A stretch of DNA of 64,000 bases from Flavobacteriales bacterium (GCA_947460825.1 CANHHA010000006.1:21110-85109); one strand, 5' to 3'. Positions 19,736 through 30,350 are shown, counted from the stretch's first letter. The notes: generated by a model not told the origin, from the sequence alone. Program-made: numbers and translations.

Positions 19736-20777
19736 CTAACTCTAAATTGCGTAATATGCTAGATTGGATATCGATGGATTCTTGATGAATCAACTTAAAT
19801 ACCTCCGCGGCAAACTCCTTTGATAAGTCTGCATCGTCCGAAAGTTTTAAAAACTTGGCCAAGGCTTCCTCCCATTGATTCGGTTGAAAAATTGCAATAT
19901 GATTGCGCTTTTTGTAATGGCCTATCTGTTCTACGAGCTCCATGCGCTTGGCGAATACCTCAATGATTTGATGGTCCAGTATCGAGATGTTGGCTCGTAG
20001 CTCCCTGATTTCTTCTTGATCAATGGCTTGTCTACTGCGCACCATTAAATTAACCAATAGACTCTTAAAGGCTTCTGGGGTTATTTGCTGCTTGGCATCC
20101 GTTTTAGCGATCGAGGGATCTGGATGTACCTCAACCATGAGCCCATCAAATTTTAAATCAATAGCTTTCTGTGAAACTTCAAACACGTTATTGGCAAGAC
20201 CCGAGATGTGGGATGGGTCACAAATAATTTCTAGACCAGGAAACTCTGCACGCAAGGCGATTGGAATCTGCCAATTTGGAAGGTTCCTATATTTTTGTTT
20301 ATCATAGGTTGAGAATCCCCTGTGAACGGCAATGACCTTTTTGATTCCCGCTTTATATAAGCGCTCAATTCCTCCCACCCATAATTTAAGGTCTGGATTT
20401 GTAGGGTTTTTTATTAAAATTGTAGCCTCCGTTCCTTGTAGGGAATCGGCTAATTCTTGAACTGAAAAAGGATTTGAAGTGGTGCGAGCACCAATCCACA
20501 TGAGATTAAACCCATGCGCCAATACGCTTTCGACATGGGAAGAATTGGCTACTTCCGTGAGGACATTTACACCGAATTCTGCTTGAATATCACGCATCCA
20601 AGATAGTGCAATCTCACCGGCTCCCTCAAATTCGCCCGGCTGTGTTCTCGGTTTCCAAACACCTGCACGAAACGCAAATAAATTAACGGATTGTAATTGT
20701 TTCGCTACCGATCTTAATTGTTCGTAGGACTCTGCACTGCAAGGGCCTGCGATGAATTTTAAATCCGAGGATAGCAT
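19719..20777 (-). CDS. Bifunctional DAHP synthase / chorismate mutase (type II)
   Basis: The 352-residue fusion catalyses the first step of aromatic biosynthesis and, at the branch point, chorismate to prephenate. Residues 1-250 are the DAHP synthase barrel (FIAGPCSAESYEQL, FRAGVWKPRTQPGEFEG, IICDPSHISG). Residues ~260-345 are an AroQ-type helical chorismate mutase (LRANISILDHQIIEVFAKRM, VEQIGHYKKRN). In this fusion type the mutase commonly confers allosteric control on the synthase. It is three bases downstream of rny and overlaps aroA. Confidence 0.93.
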   Translation of the reverse strand: MLSSDLKFIAGPCSAESYEQLRSVAKQLQSVNLFAFRAGVWKPRTQPGEFEGAGEIALSWMRDIQAEFGVNVLTEVANSSHVESVLAHGFNLMWIGARTTSNPFSVQELADSLQGTEATILIKNPTNPDLKLWVGGIERLYKAGIKKVIAVHRGFSTYDKQKYRNLPNWQIPIALRAEFPGLEIICDPSHISGLANNVFEVSQKAIDLKFDGLMVEVHPDPSIAKTDAKQQITPEAFKSLLVNLMVRSRQAIDQEEIRELRANISILDHQIIEVFAKRMELVEQIGHYKKRNHIAIFQPNQWEEALAKFLKLSDDADLSKEFAAEVFKLIHQESIDIQSSILRNLELGDSAS

Positions 20778-20780
20778 GAG

Positions 20781-22310
20781 TTATTTAGCATAGTTCACAG
20801 ACCTCTTTTCTCGTATTACAGTAACCTTTACTTGCCCTGGATACGTCATTTCCGTTTGAATTCGCTGAGATATCGTAAAAGATAATTCTTCCGCGCGTTG
20901 GTCGGTTACTTTCTCCGCTTCAACCAAGACCCGTAATTCTCGACCTGCTTGAATGGCATAAGCACTGCCAACCCCATCATAAGATAGCGCTAAGTTTTCA
21001 AGTTCTTTAATGCGCTTAATGTAGGCCTCCACAATTTCTCGTCGAGCACCTGGTCGAGCGCCAGAGATTGCATCACAAACTTGCACAATTGGAGAAATCA
21101 AGGTTTTCATTTCGATTTCATCATGGTGCGCTCCAATGGCATTTAATACATCGGGTTTTTCGCCATATTTCTCAGCGATTTTCATCCCTAAGATGGCATG
21201 TGGTAATTCTGGTTCTTCATCCGGAACTTTACCAATGTCATGTAACAATCCTGCTCGTTTTGCCACTTTCACATTTAATCCCAATTCGGCAGCCATGATG
21301 GCACAAAGATTCGCTACTTCGCGAGAGTGCTGCAGTAAGTTTTGACCATAAGATGAACGATACTTCATGCGTCCAACCATTCGCATTAACTCAGGATGTA
21401 GGCCATGGATTTCTAAATCGATACAGGTTCGTCGGCCTGTTTCGGCGATCTCTTCATCTAGGTTCTTTTTAGTTTTAGCTACAACCTCTTCGATTCGCGC
21501 TGGGTGTATACGGCCATCGGAAACGAGTTGATGTAAGGAAAGGCGTGCGATCTCTCTACGAATGGGATCAAAGCAAGATAAGATAATCGCTTCTGGGGTA
21601 TCATCTACAATAATCTCAACGCCCGTTGCTGCTTCTAAGGCGCGGATATTCCGCCCTTCACGACCAATAATACGCCCTTTAACCTCATCCGATTCTATGT
21701 TGAAAACAGAAACGGCATTTTCAATGGCTTGTTCCGTAGCTACGCGTTGAATGGTTTGGATTACAATCCTTCGCGCTTCACGGTTCGCGTTTAATTTGGC
21801 TTCTTCAGAAATTTCTTTAATTTGAACCATCGCAGCCGTTCTTGCCTCATCAACTAGGGCATCCATGAGTATTTTCTTCGCTTCCTCCGGTTGAAGACTG
21901 CTGATTTTTGATAATTCAGCGACTCGCTTTTGTTGGATTTTATCAAGCTCCTGCATTCTACCTTCTAGGCTACTGCTTTTTTGAGTTAATTCTCCTTGGG
22001 TTCGTTCAAGGTCTTTTTCCTTCCGGGTTAAGTCTTCTAATTTTTGGTTGATGGATTTCTCTTTACCCCGAATTCGATCTTCGTTTGATTGCGTGCGCCG
22101 CTCGCGTTCTTTGATGTTGTTCTCATGCTCTTCCTTAAGTTTCAGGAAATTCTCCTTTGCTTGCAACGCGCGTTCTTTTTTGATGCGTTCCGCCTCGTTC
22201 TCAGCGTCAGTGATGCGCTGTTTTACTTTGTTTCCTACCACCCATTGTTGTGCAGCGAATGCACCGCCACCTCCAACTGCAAGTCCGATAATTATTCCTA
22301 GTACGTCCAT
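20781..22310 (-). CDS. rny: Ribonuclease Y
   Basis: A membrane-anchored endoribonuclease that starts mRNA decay, 509 residues. There is one N-terminal transmembrane helix ([20 protein letters not shown]), a long charged coiled coil (~30-150), a KH domain ([19 protein letters not shown], about 210-228) and an HD domain with [18 protein letters not shown] giving the metal-binding His-Asp pair. Length and domain order are standard. It is 46 bases downstream of zapA. Confidence 0.96.
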   Translation of the reverse strand: MDVLGIIIGLAVGGGGAFAAQQWVVGNKVKQRITDAENEAERIKKERALQAKENFLKLKEEHENNIKERERRTQSNEDRIRGKEKSINQKLEDLTRKEKDLERTQGELTQKSSSLEGRMQELDKIQQKRVAELSKISSLQPEEAKKILMDALVDEARTAAMVQIKEISEEAKLNANREARRIVIQTIQRVATEQAIENAVSVFNIESDEVKGRIIGREGRNIRALEAATGVEIIVDDTPEAIILSCFDPIRREIARLSLHQLVSDGRIHPARIEEVVAKTKKNLDEEIAETGRRTCIDLEIHGLHPELMRMVGRMKYRSSYGQNLLQHSREVANLCAIMAAELGLNVKVAKRAGLLHDIGKVPDEEPELPHAILGMKIAEKYGEKPDVLNAIGAHHDEIEMKTLISPIVQVCDAISGARPGARREIVEAYIKRIKELENLALSYDGVGSAYAIQAGRELRVLVEAEKVTDQRAEELSFTISQRIQTEMTYPGQVKVTVIREKRSVNYAK

Positions 22311-22356
22311 TCCCTTGTATTAAATTGTTAAAATTCAGGGTTGGTAAAAAGAACTG

Positions 22357-22632
22357 TTAGATTAAATCCTGTGCCTCTTGCGTTAAATCACTTAGCTTCT
22401 GTTCTATGAGACTAAAATCCGGTTGTGAATCCGTAGTTGGTTTCATTAAATACTGTAACGAAGCCATTGCTAACAAATCCTGTTGATCATTTACTGCATA
22501 GTGCTTCTTAAGTGCCTCAATGGATATGTTTAGGGCATTCGCAGCGCTTAGTACCTTTTCCTTTTCAGATTCTAATACTGAAATCGGATAGGTTCTTCCG
22601 GCAATATCTAGTTTCAAGGATACTTTAGCCAT
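22357..22632 (-). CDS. zapA: Cell division protein ZapA
   Basis: A 91-residue FtsZ-bundling protein of the ZapA family: beta-hairpin head LKLDIAGRTYPISV, then a helix that would dimerise (EKVLSAANALNISIEALKKH), then a shorter second helix. Its start overlaps the stop of the upstream coiled-coil gene by eight bases. Confidence 0.88.
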   Translation of the reverse strand: MAKVSLKLDIAGRTYPISVLESEKEKVLSAANALNISIEALKKHYAVNDQQDLLAMASLQYLMKPTTDSQPDFSLIEQKLSDLTQEAQDLI

Positions 22633-22951
22633 TGTTATTCTTTAGCTGGGCAATACAAAAATCTATTTCCTTTACCAACGCGTCGATTTCCGCTTCGTTT
22701 CGTGAGTATCCACTGAACAAATTTGGTTCAATCGCCTGTTGTTTTTTATTTGCTTCGGCCAACGCAGTTAATCGGGTGATTTCTTGCTGGAACGATTGAT
22801 GCGCAATGGTTAGGCGTTCTACTTCCTTTTTGGCATCTTCCAGTTCAACATTTAACTGTTCAACGGTTTTTCGTTCTTGCTCAATTTTTGCTTTGAATTG
22901 ATGAAAAATGGTTCTTAACTGAGCAATCTGGGTATCAATTTTCGGCGTCAT
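22625..22951 (-). CDS. Small coiled-coil protein upstream of zapA
   Basis: 108 residues, almost entirely heptad-patterned helix up to about residue 72 (KAKIEQERKTVEQLNVELE, KKEVERLTIAHQSFQQE), with a short acidic C-terminus. No family was recognised. Translational coupling to zapA suggests a role at the division site, comparable in build to ZapB, but this is inference from position. Confidence 0.65.
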   Translation of the reverse strand: MTPKIDTQIAQLRTIFHQFKAKIEQERKTVEQLNVELEDAKKEVERLTIAHQSFQQEITRLTALAEANKKQQAIEPNLFSGYSRNEAEIDALVKEIDFCIAQLKNNNG

Positions 22952-22967
22952 CCGTGCAAACTTTCCA

Positions 22968-22975
22968 CAAAGTTA
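22968..22975 (-). promoter_or_regulatory. Candidate -7 element for the coiled-coil/zapA/rny/aro transcript
   Basis: On the minus strand TAACTTTG ends 16 bases before the ATG at 22951, implying a very short leader. No matching TTG is seen upstream. Confidence 0.4.
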
Positions 22976-23036
22976 ACAGACATTGTTAGATTTCCCGACT
23001 ATTACACATTTTTTTATCAAAAATACTCCATGAATG

Positions 23037-23696
23037 TTATGTTGAGGGCGCCGTGGTGTAAAACGCTTTGGTATAATTTGGTTTAATTGCATGAATATCC
23101 TCAAACATGCCTGCCGAATATCGTTCAAAAGAGAGGCGTACTTGACCACTGGCTGAAGGGGTTGTATCATCGTCGAAAAACTGATGATCCACCTGCAACA
23201 GTGCGCGCAATTTTTCATTGGCGTCACCAACCCACATCAAGGGTTGAACGGGCGGAATAAAAGCACCACTGATTTCTTCCGGGCGATCTGTTATTAGGAC
23301 ATTCTCCTCGTGTTGTACGCGCAGAAACACCTCATTTCTTCTCGCATCAAACGCTGCTGCAATCGCCATGGATGGATGCTTTATACGCGCAAGCTCTATC
23401 AAACTTTCGAGCGAGGAAATGCCAATAAACGGAATTCCTAAACCAAATACTAAACCCTTAGTTGTTGCCAATCCAATGCGCAATCCGGTGTAAGAACCTG
23501 GTCCTAGGGCGGTGGATATGGCCGTGAGAGATTCGATCTCTAGGGCATTCCGTTTCAACAACACATGAATCATCGTGGTTAAGGCTTCCCCATGAATAAA
23601 TTGATCACTACTCGATTCTAAAACGTCTAGCAAAACACCTTGATTGGAAAGCGCTACAGAACAAACCTTGGTTGATGTTTCTATGTGCAGTATCAT
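23037..23696 (-). CDS. tsaB: tRNA threonylcarbamoyladenosine biosynthesis protein TsaB
   Basis: An ASKHA-fold partner of TsaD in making t6A37 of ANN-decoding tRNAs. The 219 residues start MILHIETSTKVCSVAL and contain the diagnostic ALGPGSYTGLRIGLATTKGL, then FIGISSLESL and the AAAFDARRNEVFL strand. TsaB lacks the TsaD metal-binding histidines, as here. It overlaps the upstream response regulator gene by four bases. Confidence 0.93.
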   Translation of the reverse strand: MILHIETSTKVCSVALSNQGVLLDVLESSSDQFIHGEALTTMIHVLLKRNALEIESLTAISTALGPGSYTGLRIGLATTKGLVFGLGIPFIGISSLESLIELARIKHPSMAIAAAFDARRNEVFLRVQHEENVLITDRPEEISGAFIPPVQPLMWVGDANEKLRALLQVDHQFFDDDTTPSASGQVRLSFERYSAGMFEDIHAIKPNYTKAFYTTAPST

Positions 23697-24382
23697 GAAT
23701 GCAGCTCAAGCTTAAACCCAACACCATGGATGTTTAAAATCACGATGGATTCATCCGCCTTTAGGTATTTTCGAAGTTTAGTGATAAAGACATCCAGGCT
23801 TCTCCCTACAAAATAATCATCCTGACCCCAAACCGTATTTAAAATCACCTCACGCGGAAGCACTTGGTTTTTAAATTTGAATAAAAGCTTAAGAATCTGC
23901 GCTTCTTTTTTTGTAAGTGACTGAACTTTTCCGTCTAAGGTAAGGGTTAAATTCTCTGTATCAAATACAAAATTGGCAACATTAATTACTTTTTCTTCAG
24001 GAATTTCAGTGCGAATATTTACGCGCTTTAACAAGGATTTTATGCGAAGATTCAATTCCTCCACGGAAAAGGGTTTGGTTAGATAATCATCTCCACCGGC
24101 ATTGAAACCCTCTATTTTGTCTTCTGTCATGGATTTAGCAGTTAGGAACAAAATAGGTATATCGCTATTAATTTTTCTTATGTCTTTTGCCAAGGTAAAC
24201 CCGTCTTTTTTAGGCATCATCACATCGAAAACACAGAGGTGATAGGCTTGTTCATTGAAACGTTTCAGGGCCTCTACCCCATCGGTAGCCAAGGATACTT
24301 GATATCCCTCCGAACGCAATTGATCGGCTATAACAAACCCGAGGTTTATGTCGTCTTCAGCAAGTAAAATTGAGATTTTCAT
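23693..24382 (-). CDS. OmpR-family response regulator, RprY-like
   Basis: A 229-residue DNA-binding response regulator. The start at 24382 (MKISILLAEDDINLG) is chosen over an in-frame upstream ATG at 24421 because it fits the receiver fold exactly. Receiver: acidic pair in AEDD, phospho-acceptor Asp in CVFDVMMPKKDG, signalling Thr in ILFLTAKS, Lys in DYLTKPFSVEEL. The C-terminal half is a winged helix (TKKEAQILKLLFKF; GRSLDVFITKLRKYL). The sequence resembles RprY of Bacteroides. No sensor kinase is adjacent. A long imperfect palindrome lies in its upstream region. Confidence 0.88.
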   Translation of the reverse strand: MKISILLAEDDINLGFVIADQLRSEGYQVSLATDGVEALKRFNEQAYHLCVFDVMMPKKDGFTLAKDIRKINSDIPILFLTAKSMTEDKIEGFNAGGDDYLTKPFSVEELNLRIKSLLKRVNIRTEIPEEKVINVANFVFDTENLTLTLDGKVQSLTKKEAQILKLLFKFKNQVLPREVILNTVWGQDDYFVGRSLDVFITKLRKYLKADESIVILNIHGVGFKLELHS

Positions 24383-24415
24383 GGTAGGCAAATTTAAGAA
24401 CTTTGATTTATGAAA

Positions 24416-24449
24416 AGTCAAGAGTCTTGGTTACCCAGGACCCTTGACT
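24416..24449 (-). promoter_or_regulatory. Long imperfect palindrome upstream of the RprY-like gene
   Basis: Two 15-base arms (AGTCAAGAGTCTTGG on the plus strand against its near-complement) pair around a 4-base centre with one mismatch and one G-T pair. It lies 34 bases before the ATG, inside the predicted leader. On the coding strand it is followed by four T residues. It may be an operator for autoregulation or a leader stem-loop. Confidence 0.5.
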
Positions 24450-24473
24450 AATCAACCTAACCTACTACTGCTA

Positions 24474-24481
24474 CAAAGGTA
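24474..24481 (-). promoter_or_regulatory. Candidate -7 element for the RprY-like gene
   Basis: On the minus strand TACCTTTG matches TAnnTTTG about 90 bases before the start codon. The -33 region is poor. It would place the palindrome at 24416-24449 within the leader RNA. Confidence 0.4.
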
Positions 24482-24602
24482 ATGTGAAATTTTAAATCAG
24501 TTACGAATCCCTGCTCTTTTTTTCTTAAAAATTTGTTAATCTTTAGTTTATTGCAGTTTTCATACCCTTCCTCCAAGGAAAACTTCTTACCTTCGGAAAT
24601 AA

Positions 24603-25280
24603 ATGGGACATATACTAATCGTTGATGATGAAGCTGATATTCGGGCCTTACTCAGATACAATCTTGAGAAGGAAGGATACACTACCGATGAAGCGGAACA
24701 CGGCGAAATGGCTTTAGCGCGAATCGCGATTAAAAAACCCGATTTAATAATTTTAGATGTAATGATGCCGGTGATGGATGGCATACAAACCTGTGAGCAC
24801 ATTAAATCAAATTTAGAAACGAAAGATATCATTATTTGCTTTCTAACCGCACGCGCAGAAGATTACAGTCAGATTGCTGGGCTTGATGCGGGAGGGGATG
24901 ATTACATTGCAAAGCCCATCAGACCAAAGGTGCTCATAAGTAGAATAAATGCGCTGATCAGAAGAAATCGAACTGTTTCTAGGTTGGTGACAGACGAAAA
25001 ACCTCAGGGGGATCTTATTATAGATCGGGAAACCCATTTGGTTCACGTGAAAGGAATTTCCCATCAACTCCCACGCAAAGAATTTGAACTTCTTTCTCTT
25101 TTAGCATCCAAACCCAACATGGTTTTTAAACGCGAAGTGATATTATCAAATGTTTGGGGTACCGATGTTATTGTAGGTGACCGAACTATAGATGTTCACA
25201 TTAGAAAGTTGCGTGAAAAAATTGGCGACTCATACATACAAACCATCAAAGGTGTAGGTTATAAATTTTATTCAAAATAA
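24603..25280 (+). CDS. OmpR/PhoB-family response regulator (second, orphan)
   Basis: A 225-residue regulator divergent from the RprY-like gene. Receiver motifs: VDDEADIR, phospho-acceptor Asp in LIILDVMMPVMDG, Thr in CFLTARAED, Lys in DYIAKPIRP. The effector winged helix has LPRKEFELLSLLASKP and GDRTIDVHIRKLREKIG, as in PhoB-type proteins. No histidine kinase is encoded next to it. Confidence 0.9.
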   Translation: MGHILIVDDEADIRALLRYNLEKEGYTTDEAEHGEMALARIAIKKPDLIILDVMMPVMDGIQTCEHIKSNLETKDIIICFLTARAEDYSQIAGLDAGGDDYIAKPIRPKVLISRINALIRRNRTVSRLVTDEKPQGDLIIDRETHLVHVKGISHQLPRKEFELLSLLASKPNMVFKREVILSNVWGTDVIVGDRTIDVHIRKLREKIGDSYIQTIKGVGYKFYSK

Positions 25281-25286
25281 GGAACC

Positions 25287-26789
25287 ATGAAACCGTTTAT
25301 TTATATCGCATGCATTTGTTTTTCCATACTCAGTTATGGGCAACGAATCCAATCCCATGAATCTATTCGTCAACACCTGGTTGCTTGGGATACCATCCGC
25401 GGCTCGTGGTTATTCGACGCCATTCATGCGATTCATACGAATCAAGCTGTTCCAGACCGCACATTTCCGGAGGATTTAACTCCTGCAGAACTCTTTTCAC
25501 TGGCCCCCATAGAAGATCGAGAATCCTTACAAAACACCTTAGATAATATCAATCCATCGGATGCATTTACCGAATTAATGAGTGCGCTGTACAATTCCGC
25601 AGCATGTGCAACTGCACAAGGGAGAAGTTTTGGAGACCCGCACTTGGTTACCTATGACAACACCGGTTATTCATTTCAAACGGTTGGTGAATTTGTCTTA
25701 ACAAAGGTCGGAACACACTTCGAAGTTCAAGCCCGACAAAAACCGCAAAGTGATGATTTTTCATTAAACACAGCGGTTGCCATTAAACTTTATGACGATC
25801 GAATAGCCTACTATGCCGCGGATATTCCAGACGGTTCGAATTCACCCTTGTGGCTTAATGGACAACCCATTCGCATGGAAGGACGCACTTATTACCTGCC
25901 CTGCGGAGGCACCATCCGCCTTATTGGAAGGAACTATGTAGTATCGGGACCCTTAGGCGAAAAAGTAATCATAGACAATCGAGGAGGCGGGGGTAGAGGA
26001 TTTATTAATTTGACGGTAAATATTCCCTCTTGTAATTTATCGGCGCCTACGGGTTTATTGGGAAATGCAAACCAGAATAGAGCGGATGAATTTCAAGTTA
26101 ATCAATTCGGTCAAAACGATAATCTTACGGGTTTTATGGGAATGAATACCCCGGAATTTGCCTCCTTATCTCAAGACATTGAACAACGGTATCAAAACGA
26201 AATCATCAAAGATTTTGCAGAAATCCATCGCGTTTCTGATGAGCATAGCCTGTTTGATTACCGTCCAGGTTTAAGTACTTCATTTTATACGGACCGGTCT
26301 TTTCCACGTGTGATACGAACCTTTAATGCTATCCCTAATAATAACCGCGATGTCGCCAGAAATCGATGTCAACAAATGGGAGTCTCAGAGGCAGAAATGA
26401 ACGGGTGTATTTTTGATGCCCATTATTTGAATCTCACGCCAAATCCAATTCCTACCCCTCCACCGGCAACAGAGGGAGTGATTTTAGACAAATTAAGGAG
26501 GCCCATCGTGAATTCAAACACTATTGCCCCTTCAAAATTTCCTGACAATGCAGCTCAACCAATGCCAACAAAACCGATAGATTCATCGCCAAAACCATCA
26601 GAATACGAACCCGTGCAGAAACCAAGTTCTGAGCCTGCCAAACCAAGCATTAATTTTAAAACACCCGAGCCAAAGGCCCCGAATATATCAAAACCAGTGA
26701 ATAAGCCCGCCCCGGTGAGCAAACCAACAGTATCTCCTGCGCCTAAAAATCCACCGGTATCCGTACCTTCTAAAGGAAAAGGAAAATGA
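25287..26789 (+). CDS. Exported VWD-domain protein with proline-rich tail
   Basis: The 500-residue protein has signal peptide MKPFIYIACICFSILSYG. Residues ~110-275 form a von Willebrand type D module: it opens FGDPHLVTYDNTGYSFQTVGEF and closes with TGLLGNANQNRADEFQ, equivalent to the CGxxGN segment. From about residue 385 the chain is proline- and lysine-rich and low in complexity (many KP, PxP, SKP), which suggests a flexible linker or binding tail. Role unknown. It overlaps the phosphatase gene that follows by four bases (ATGA), so the two are coexpressed. Confidence 0.8.
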   Translation: MKPFIYIACICFSILSYGQRIQSHESIRQHLVAWDTIRGSWLFDAIHAIHTNQAVPDRTFPEDLTPAELFSLAPIEDRESLQNTLDNINPSDAFTELMSALYNSAACATAQGRSFGDPHLVTYDNTGYSFQTVGEFVLTKVGTHFEVQARQKPQSDDFSLNTAVAIKLYDDRIAYYAADIPDGSNSPLWLNGQPIRMEGRTYYLPCGGTIRLIGRNYVVSGPLGEKVIIDNRGGGGRGFINLTVNIPSCNLSAPTGLLGNANQNRADEFQVNQFGQNDNLTGFMGMNTPEFASLSQDIEQRYQNEIIKDFAEIHRVSDEHSLFDYRPGLSTSFYTDRSFPRVIRTFNAIPNNNRDVARNRCQQMGVSEAEMNGCIFDAHYLNLTPNPIPTPPPATEGVILDKLRRPIVNSNTIAPSKFPDNAAQPMPTKPIDSSPKPSEYEPVQKPSSEPAKPSINFKTPEPKAPNISKPVNKPAPVSKPTVSPAPKNPPVSVPSKGKGK

Positions 26790-28402
26790 GAACCCTTCTT
26801 TTTTTCGCCTGCTTTTTTCCATTAATAACCCTCGCTCAAACGCCAAAACTCGTGGTTGGCGTAGTGGTTGATCAAATGTGCTATGATTACTTGTATCGTT
26901 TTCAACATCATTTTTCAACAGACGGCTTTAGGCGATTTCTAGACCGCGGCGTGAATTGTAGAAACACCAATTACAATTATGTTCCCACCTACACCGGACC
27001 AGGCCATGCCTCCATATACACAGGAACAACGCCATATAATCATGGGATTGTTGGAAATGACTGGTACAATCGAAGTACCCAACAATCCGTTTATTGTGTT
27101 TTTGATAGCACAGTAAACCCAGTTGGCAATCCTTCGAGTAAATATGGTCAAGTTTCTCCGCATCAGTTGGAAACTATGACCATTACTGACCAGCTAAAAC
27201 TCACTTATCCATCTTCCAAGGTTTATTCGATTTCAATAAAAGACCGGAGTGCAGCACTGCCTGGTGGACACATGAGTGACGGGTCATATTGGTTCGACTA
27301 CACCAGTGGGAAGTTTATTTCCAGTTCCTATTATATGGAAGCATTACCCGAATGGGTACAATCGTTTAATCAATCGCATTCTGCAGATCATTACATTAAA
27401 GATTGGGAGTTATTAAAACCTATTTCTGAGTATTCTAGAAGCGTAGATAATTCACCCTACGAGGTCACGATTAAAGGCTCAAAAAGCCCAACATTTCCCT
27501 ACAAATTCTCTGAATACGCCAAAGGAGACTACAATTTATTCACCTTAATGCCATTCGCAAATACGCAATTGACCGATTTTGCATGTGAACTCATTGGAAG
27601 TGAACAAGTCGGAAAGCACGAGACCACAGACATGCTTTGTATTAGTTTTTCCACACCAGACATCGCTGGTCATGCCTTTGGTCCATATTCCCTTGAAATC
27701 GAGGATATTTATGTACGACTTGACCTTGAACTCGCTCGATTATTTCGCACCCTAGACCAAAAGCTTGGCAAACACAACTATGTGGTATTTTTAACTGCAG
27801 ACCATGCTGTAGTGCCCGTTCCACAACAGTTAATAGACGAAAAACTACCTGGAGGGTATTTTGATATGTCGCAGGCGAAAATCACAGTAGAAGAAACACT
27901 CCTTGCGATGTACGGCCATAATCTCATGCTTTCGGAAGAGAATCAAAACATCTACTTAAATACTCCTTTGATAGATTCATTGAAATTAACACGCAGCGAG
28001 ATACAGCAACAAGTTGCTGCCATCCTCCGAACTTTTCCTGAAGTCAAAGTCGCCGTTACAGGCTCCGATTTAGAACGCGGAATCATTGATGACGCTTGGA
28101 TGCAAATGATTTTAAATGGTTATTCGAAGGAACGAAGTGGGGATGTAATCTTTATGCTCAAACCGGGATACCTGCCTGTTGGATCCCGTAAAAAATCTGA
28201 GCACAAAGGGACCTCACATGGATCCGCTTTTAACTATGACACCCATGTTCCGCTGCTTTGGTATGGAATGCGGATGAAGCCACAAGAAATCTTTAGACCC
28301 ATCGCAATTACAGATATTGCTGCGACATTGGTACACCTGTTAAACCTGCAACGCATGGGCAGCATGACCGGAAGCCCTATTGTTGAGATTTTAGGGCAAT
28401 AA
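26786..28402 (+). CDS. PafA-like alkaline phosphatase (alkaline phosphatase superfamily)
   Basis: A 538-residue exported phosphomonoesterase. Signal peptide [18 protein letters not shown]. The first metal site starts [13 protein letters not shown]; the likely nucleophile is the Thr in [16 protein letters not shown], as in the phosphate-irrepressible PafA enzymes of flavobacteria. The other metal ligands are in [25 protein letters not shown] and [17 protein letters not shown]. It would supply phosphate in the periplasm. Its 3' end overlaps convergent purC by 12 bases. Confidence 0.87.
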   Translation: MRTLLFFACFFPLITLAQTPKLVVGVVVDQMCYDYLYRFQHHFSTDGFRRFLDRGVNCRNTNYNYVPTYTGPGHASIYTGTTPYNHGIVGNDWYNRSTQQSVYCVFDSTVNPVGNPSSKYGQVSPHQLETMTITDQLKLTYPSSKVYSISIKDRSAALPGGHMSDGSYWFDYTSGKFISSSYYMEALPEWVQSFNQSHSADHYIKDWELLKPISEYSRSVDNSPYEVTIKGSKSPTFPYKFSEYAKGDYNLFTLMPFANTQLTDFACELIGSEQVGKHETTDMLCISFSTPDIAGHAFGPYSLEIEDIYVRLDLELARLFRTLDQKLGKHNYVVFLTADHAVVPVPQQLIDEKLPGGYFDMSQAKITVEETLLAMYGHNLMLSEENQNIYLNTPLIDSLKLTRSEIQQQVAAILRTFPEVKVAVTGSDLERGIIDDAWMQMILNGYSKERSGDVIFMLKPGYLPVGSRKKSEHKGTSHGSAFNYDTHVPLLWYGMRMKPQEIFRPIAITDIAATLVHLLNLQRMGSMTGSPIVEILGQ

Positions 28403-29335
28403 GTACGTAGAAACCCGATTTTCTATTCGGGTGATGATATCTGTCTCCGTTTCTCTAACGAAGTCTAGGCCCGTGATTCTTTCATAGAGCTCAATGTATC
28501 GCTGACTAACCAATGTCACAAACTCATCGGGCATCTCAGGCATCTGCTGCCCCTCTAATCCCTGAAAGCCTTCTTCAATTAACCACTGTCTTACAAATTC
28601 CTTGGACAGTTGTTTTTGAGTTTCTCCGTTTCGTTGACGTTCCTCATATCCTTCTAAATAGAAATATCGGGAAGAATCCGGCGTATGAATTTCATCGATT
28701 AAAATCACTTGACCATCCTTCAAGCCAAACTCATACTTTGTATCAACCAAAATTAACCCGCGTTCTTTAGCCATTTGAGTGCCCCTTGCGAACAACGCTC
28801 TAGTATACGCTTCCATCTGAAGATAAATATGTTCTGGAACGTGGCCATTCGAAATAATATCTTCTCTAGAAATGTCTTCATCATGCCCTTCGTCGGCTTT
28901 CACGGCAGGGGTAATGATTGGTTCAGGAAAGGGGTCGTTTTCGTTCATTCCTTCGGGCATGAGCACACCACACAGCAAGCGATTCCCTGTTTTATACATT
29001 CTCGCGGCATGTCCGGCCAAATATCCGCGGATCACCATTTCCACTCGAATCGGTTCGCATGCAATGCCAACAGAAACATTGGCATCTGGGGTAGCAAGCA
29101 ACCAGTTTGGTACTAGATCGGCCGTGGCCTTTAAAAAATATGTCGCCACTTGATTTAACACTTGACCCTTGAATGGTATGGGTCTTGGTAAAATGTGATC
29201 AAACGCACTGATTCGGTCAGAAGCAACCATGATTAATCGCCCGTCGGACAGGGAATACACATCCCTCACCTTGCCGTGATAAACCGATGTTTGACCCTTA
29301 AAATTAAACTCATGACTTTTCAGTGCCTTAATCAT
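28391..29335 (-). CDS. purC: Phosphoribosylaminoimidazole-succinocarboxamide synthase
   Basis: The seventh step of purine synthesis, joining CAIR and aspartate with ATP. The 314 residues include the N-terminal [20 protein letters not shown], the substrate region [13 protein letters not shown] and [31 protein letters not shown]. The eukaryote-like extended form (about 300 residues) is usual in Bacteroidota. It starts eight bases inside the end of phoH. Confidence 0.95.
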   Translation of the reverse strand: MIKALKSHEFNFKGQTSVYHGKVRDVYSLSDGRLIMVASDRISAFDHILPRPIPFKGQVLNQVATYFLKATADLVPNWLLATPDANVSVGIACEPIRVEMVIRGYLAGHAARMYKTGNRLLCGVLMPEGMNENDPFPEPIITPAVKADEGHDEDISREDIISNGHVPEHIYLQMEAYTRALFARGTQMAKERGLILVDTKYEFGLKDGQVILIDEIHTPDSSRYFYLEGYEERQRNGETQKQLSKEFVRQWLIEEGFQGLEGQQMPEMPDEFVTLVSQRYIELYERITGLDFVRETETDIITRIENRVSTYLLP

Positions 29336-30302
29336 ATTTCTTTTGTTTATCTATTTGTTCTTGGGTTTCAAACGCGGTAATTATTTTTGTAATCAACTTA
29401 TGGCGAATGATATCACTGTGCCCCATTTCAATGATACCAATGCCCTCAATATCTCGCAAGATTGAGGTCGCATAGGCCAGTCCAGAGCGCTGTTTTCCGG
29501 GTAAATCTACTTGTGACATATCGCCAGTAATTACAAACTTAGCAGTCATCCCCATTCGGGTTAGGAACATCTTCATTTGCATGATCGTGGTATTCTGGGC
29601 CTCATCTAAAATCACAAAGGCTTTATCCAAGGTTCTACCGCGCATAAAAGCCAAAGGAGCGATTTCAATAACCCCGTATTGGATCATTTCCGCCAATCGT
29701 TCTGGTGGAATCATGTCTCTTAATGCATCATATAGCGGCATCAAATAAGGATCCAGTTTTTCCTTTAAATCTCCCGGAAGAAAGCCGAGGTTTTCCCCAG
29801 CCTCTACCGCTGGACGGGTGAGCACAATGCGTTTAACTTCTTTTGCTTTTAGTGCTTTAACCGCTAAAGCAACCGCCATATAAGTTTTTCCTGTTCCTGC
29901 AGGACCGATGGCAAAGACCATATCATTCTTTTCAATGGAGTCTATGAGTTTTTTTTGATTGATCGTGCGTGCTTTAATTTTTACCCCGCCATTTCCGTGC
30001 ACCAAGGTTTCGGAACCGTTATCGGTATGAAGAAGTTTCTCACCATCCGAAAGCATTAAGTTATCGATGTTGTTTTCTGACAAGGAATTGAATCGGTCAA
30101 AATGTCTCAGAAGCAGTGTTAATTTTACTTCGAATTGATCTATAATTTCTTCTTCCCCTTTTACCACGATTTTGTGTCCACGCGCTACAATAGAAAGTTT
30201 TGGGAAAAAGGTTTTCAAATGTTTTAGATTTTCATTGTTTACCCCAAAAAATGCAGCAGCATTTATCCCTCCGAGTTCTATATTCCGACTACTTAACTCC
30301 AA
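29328..30302 (-). CDS. phoH: PhoH-like ATPase
   Basis: A 324-residue P-loop protein. Walker A is [20 protein letters not shown] and Walker B is [11 protein letters not shown], with the PhoH core [19 protein letters not shown] and [12 protein letters not shown]. An N-terminal KH-like domain precedes it ([21 protein letters not shown]). Bacterial PhoH proteins are linked to RNA metabolism and phosphate stress. The start is TTG; an in-frame TAA sits directly before it (TAATTG), so no longer start exists. Confidence 0.92.
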   Translation of the reverse strand: MELSSRNIELGGINAAAFFGVNNENLKHLKTFFPKLSIVARGHKIVVKGEEEIIDQFEVKLTLLLRHFDRFNSLSENNIDNLMLSDGEKLLHTDNGSETLVHGNGGVKIKARTINQKKLIDSIEKNDMVFAIGPAGTGKTYMAVALAVKALKAKEVKRIVLTRPAVEAGENLGFLPGDLKEKLDPYLMPLYDALRDMIPPERLAEMIQYGVIEIAPLAFMRGRTLDKAFVILDEAQNTTIMQMKMFLTRMGMTAKFVITGDMSQVDLPGKQRSGLAYATSILRDIEGIGIIEMGHSDIIRHKLITKIITAFETQEQIDKQKKYD

Positions 30303-30342
30303 TTAAAATCAATTTATCAGGCGACATTGTGTTGAAAAACTA

Positions 30343-30350
30343 TACTTTTG
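30343..30350 (+). promoter_or_regulatory. Candidate -7 element for the SAM hydrolase-like gene
   Basis: TACTTTTG matches TAnnTTTG 38 bases before the ATG at 30389. The upstream half is weak. Confidence 0.35.
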
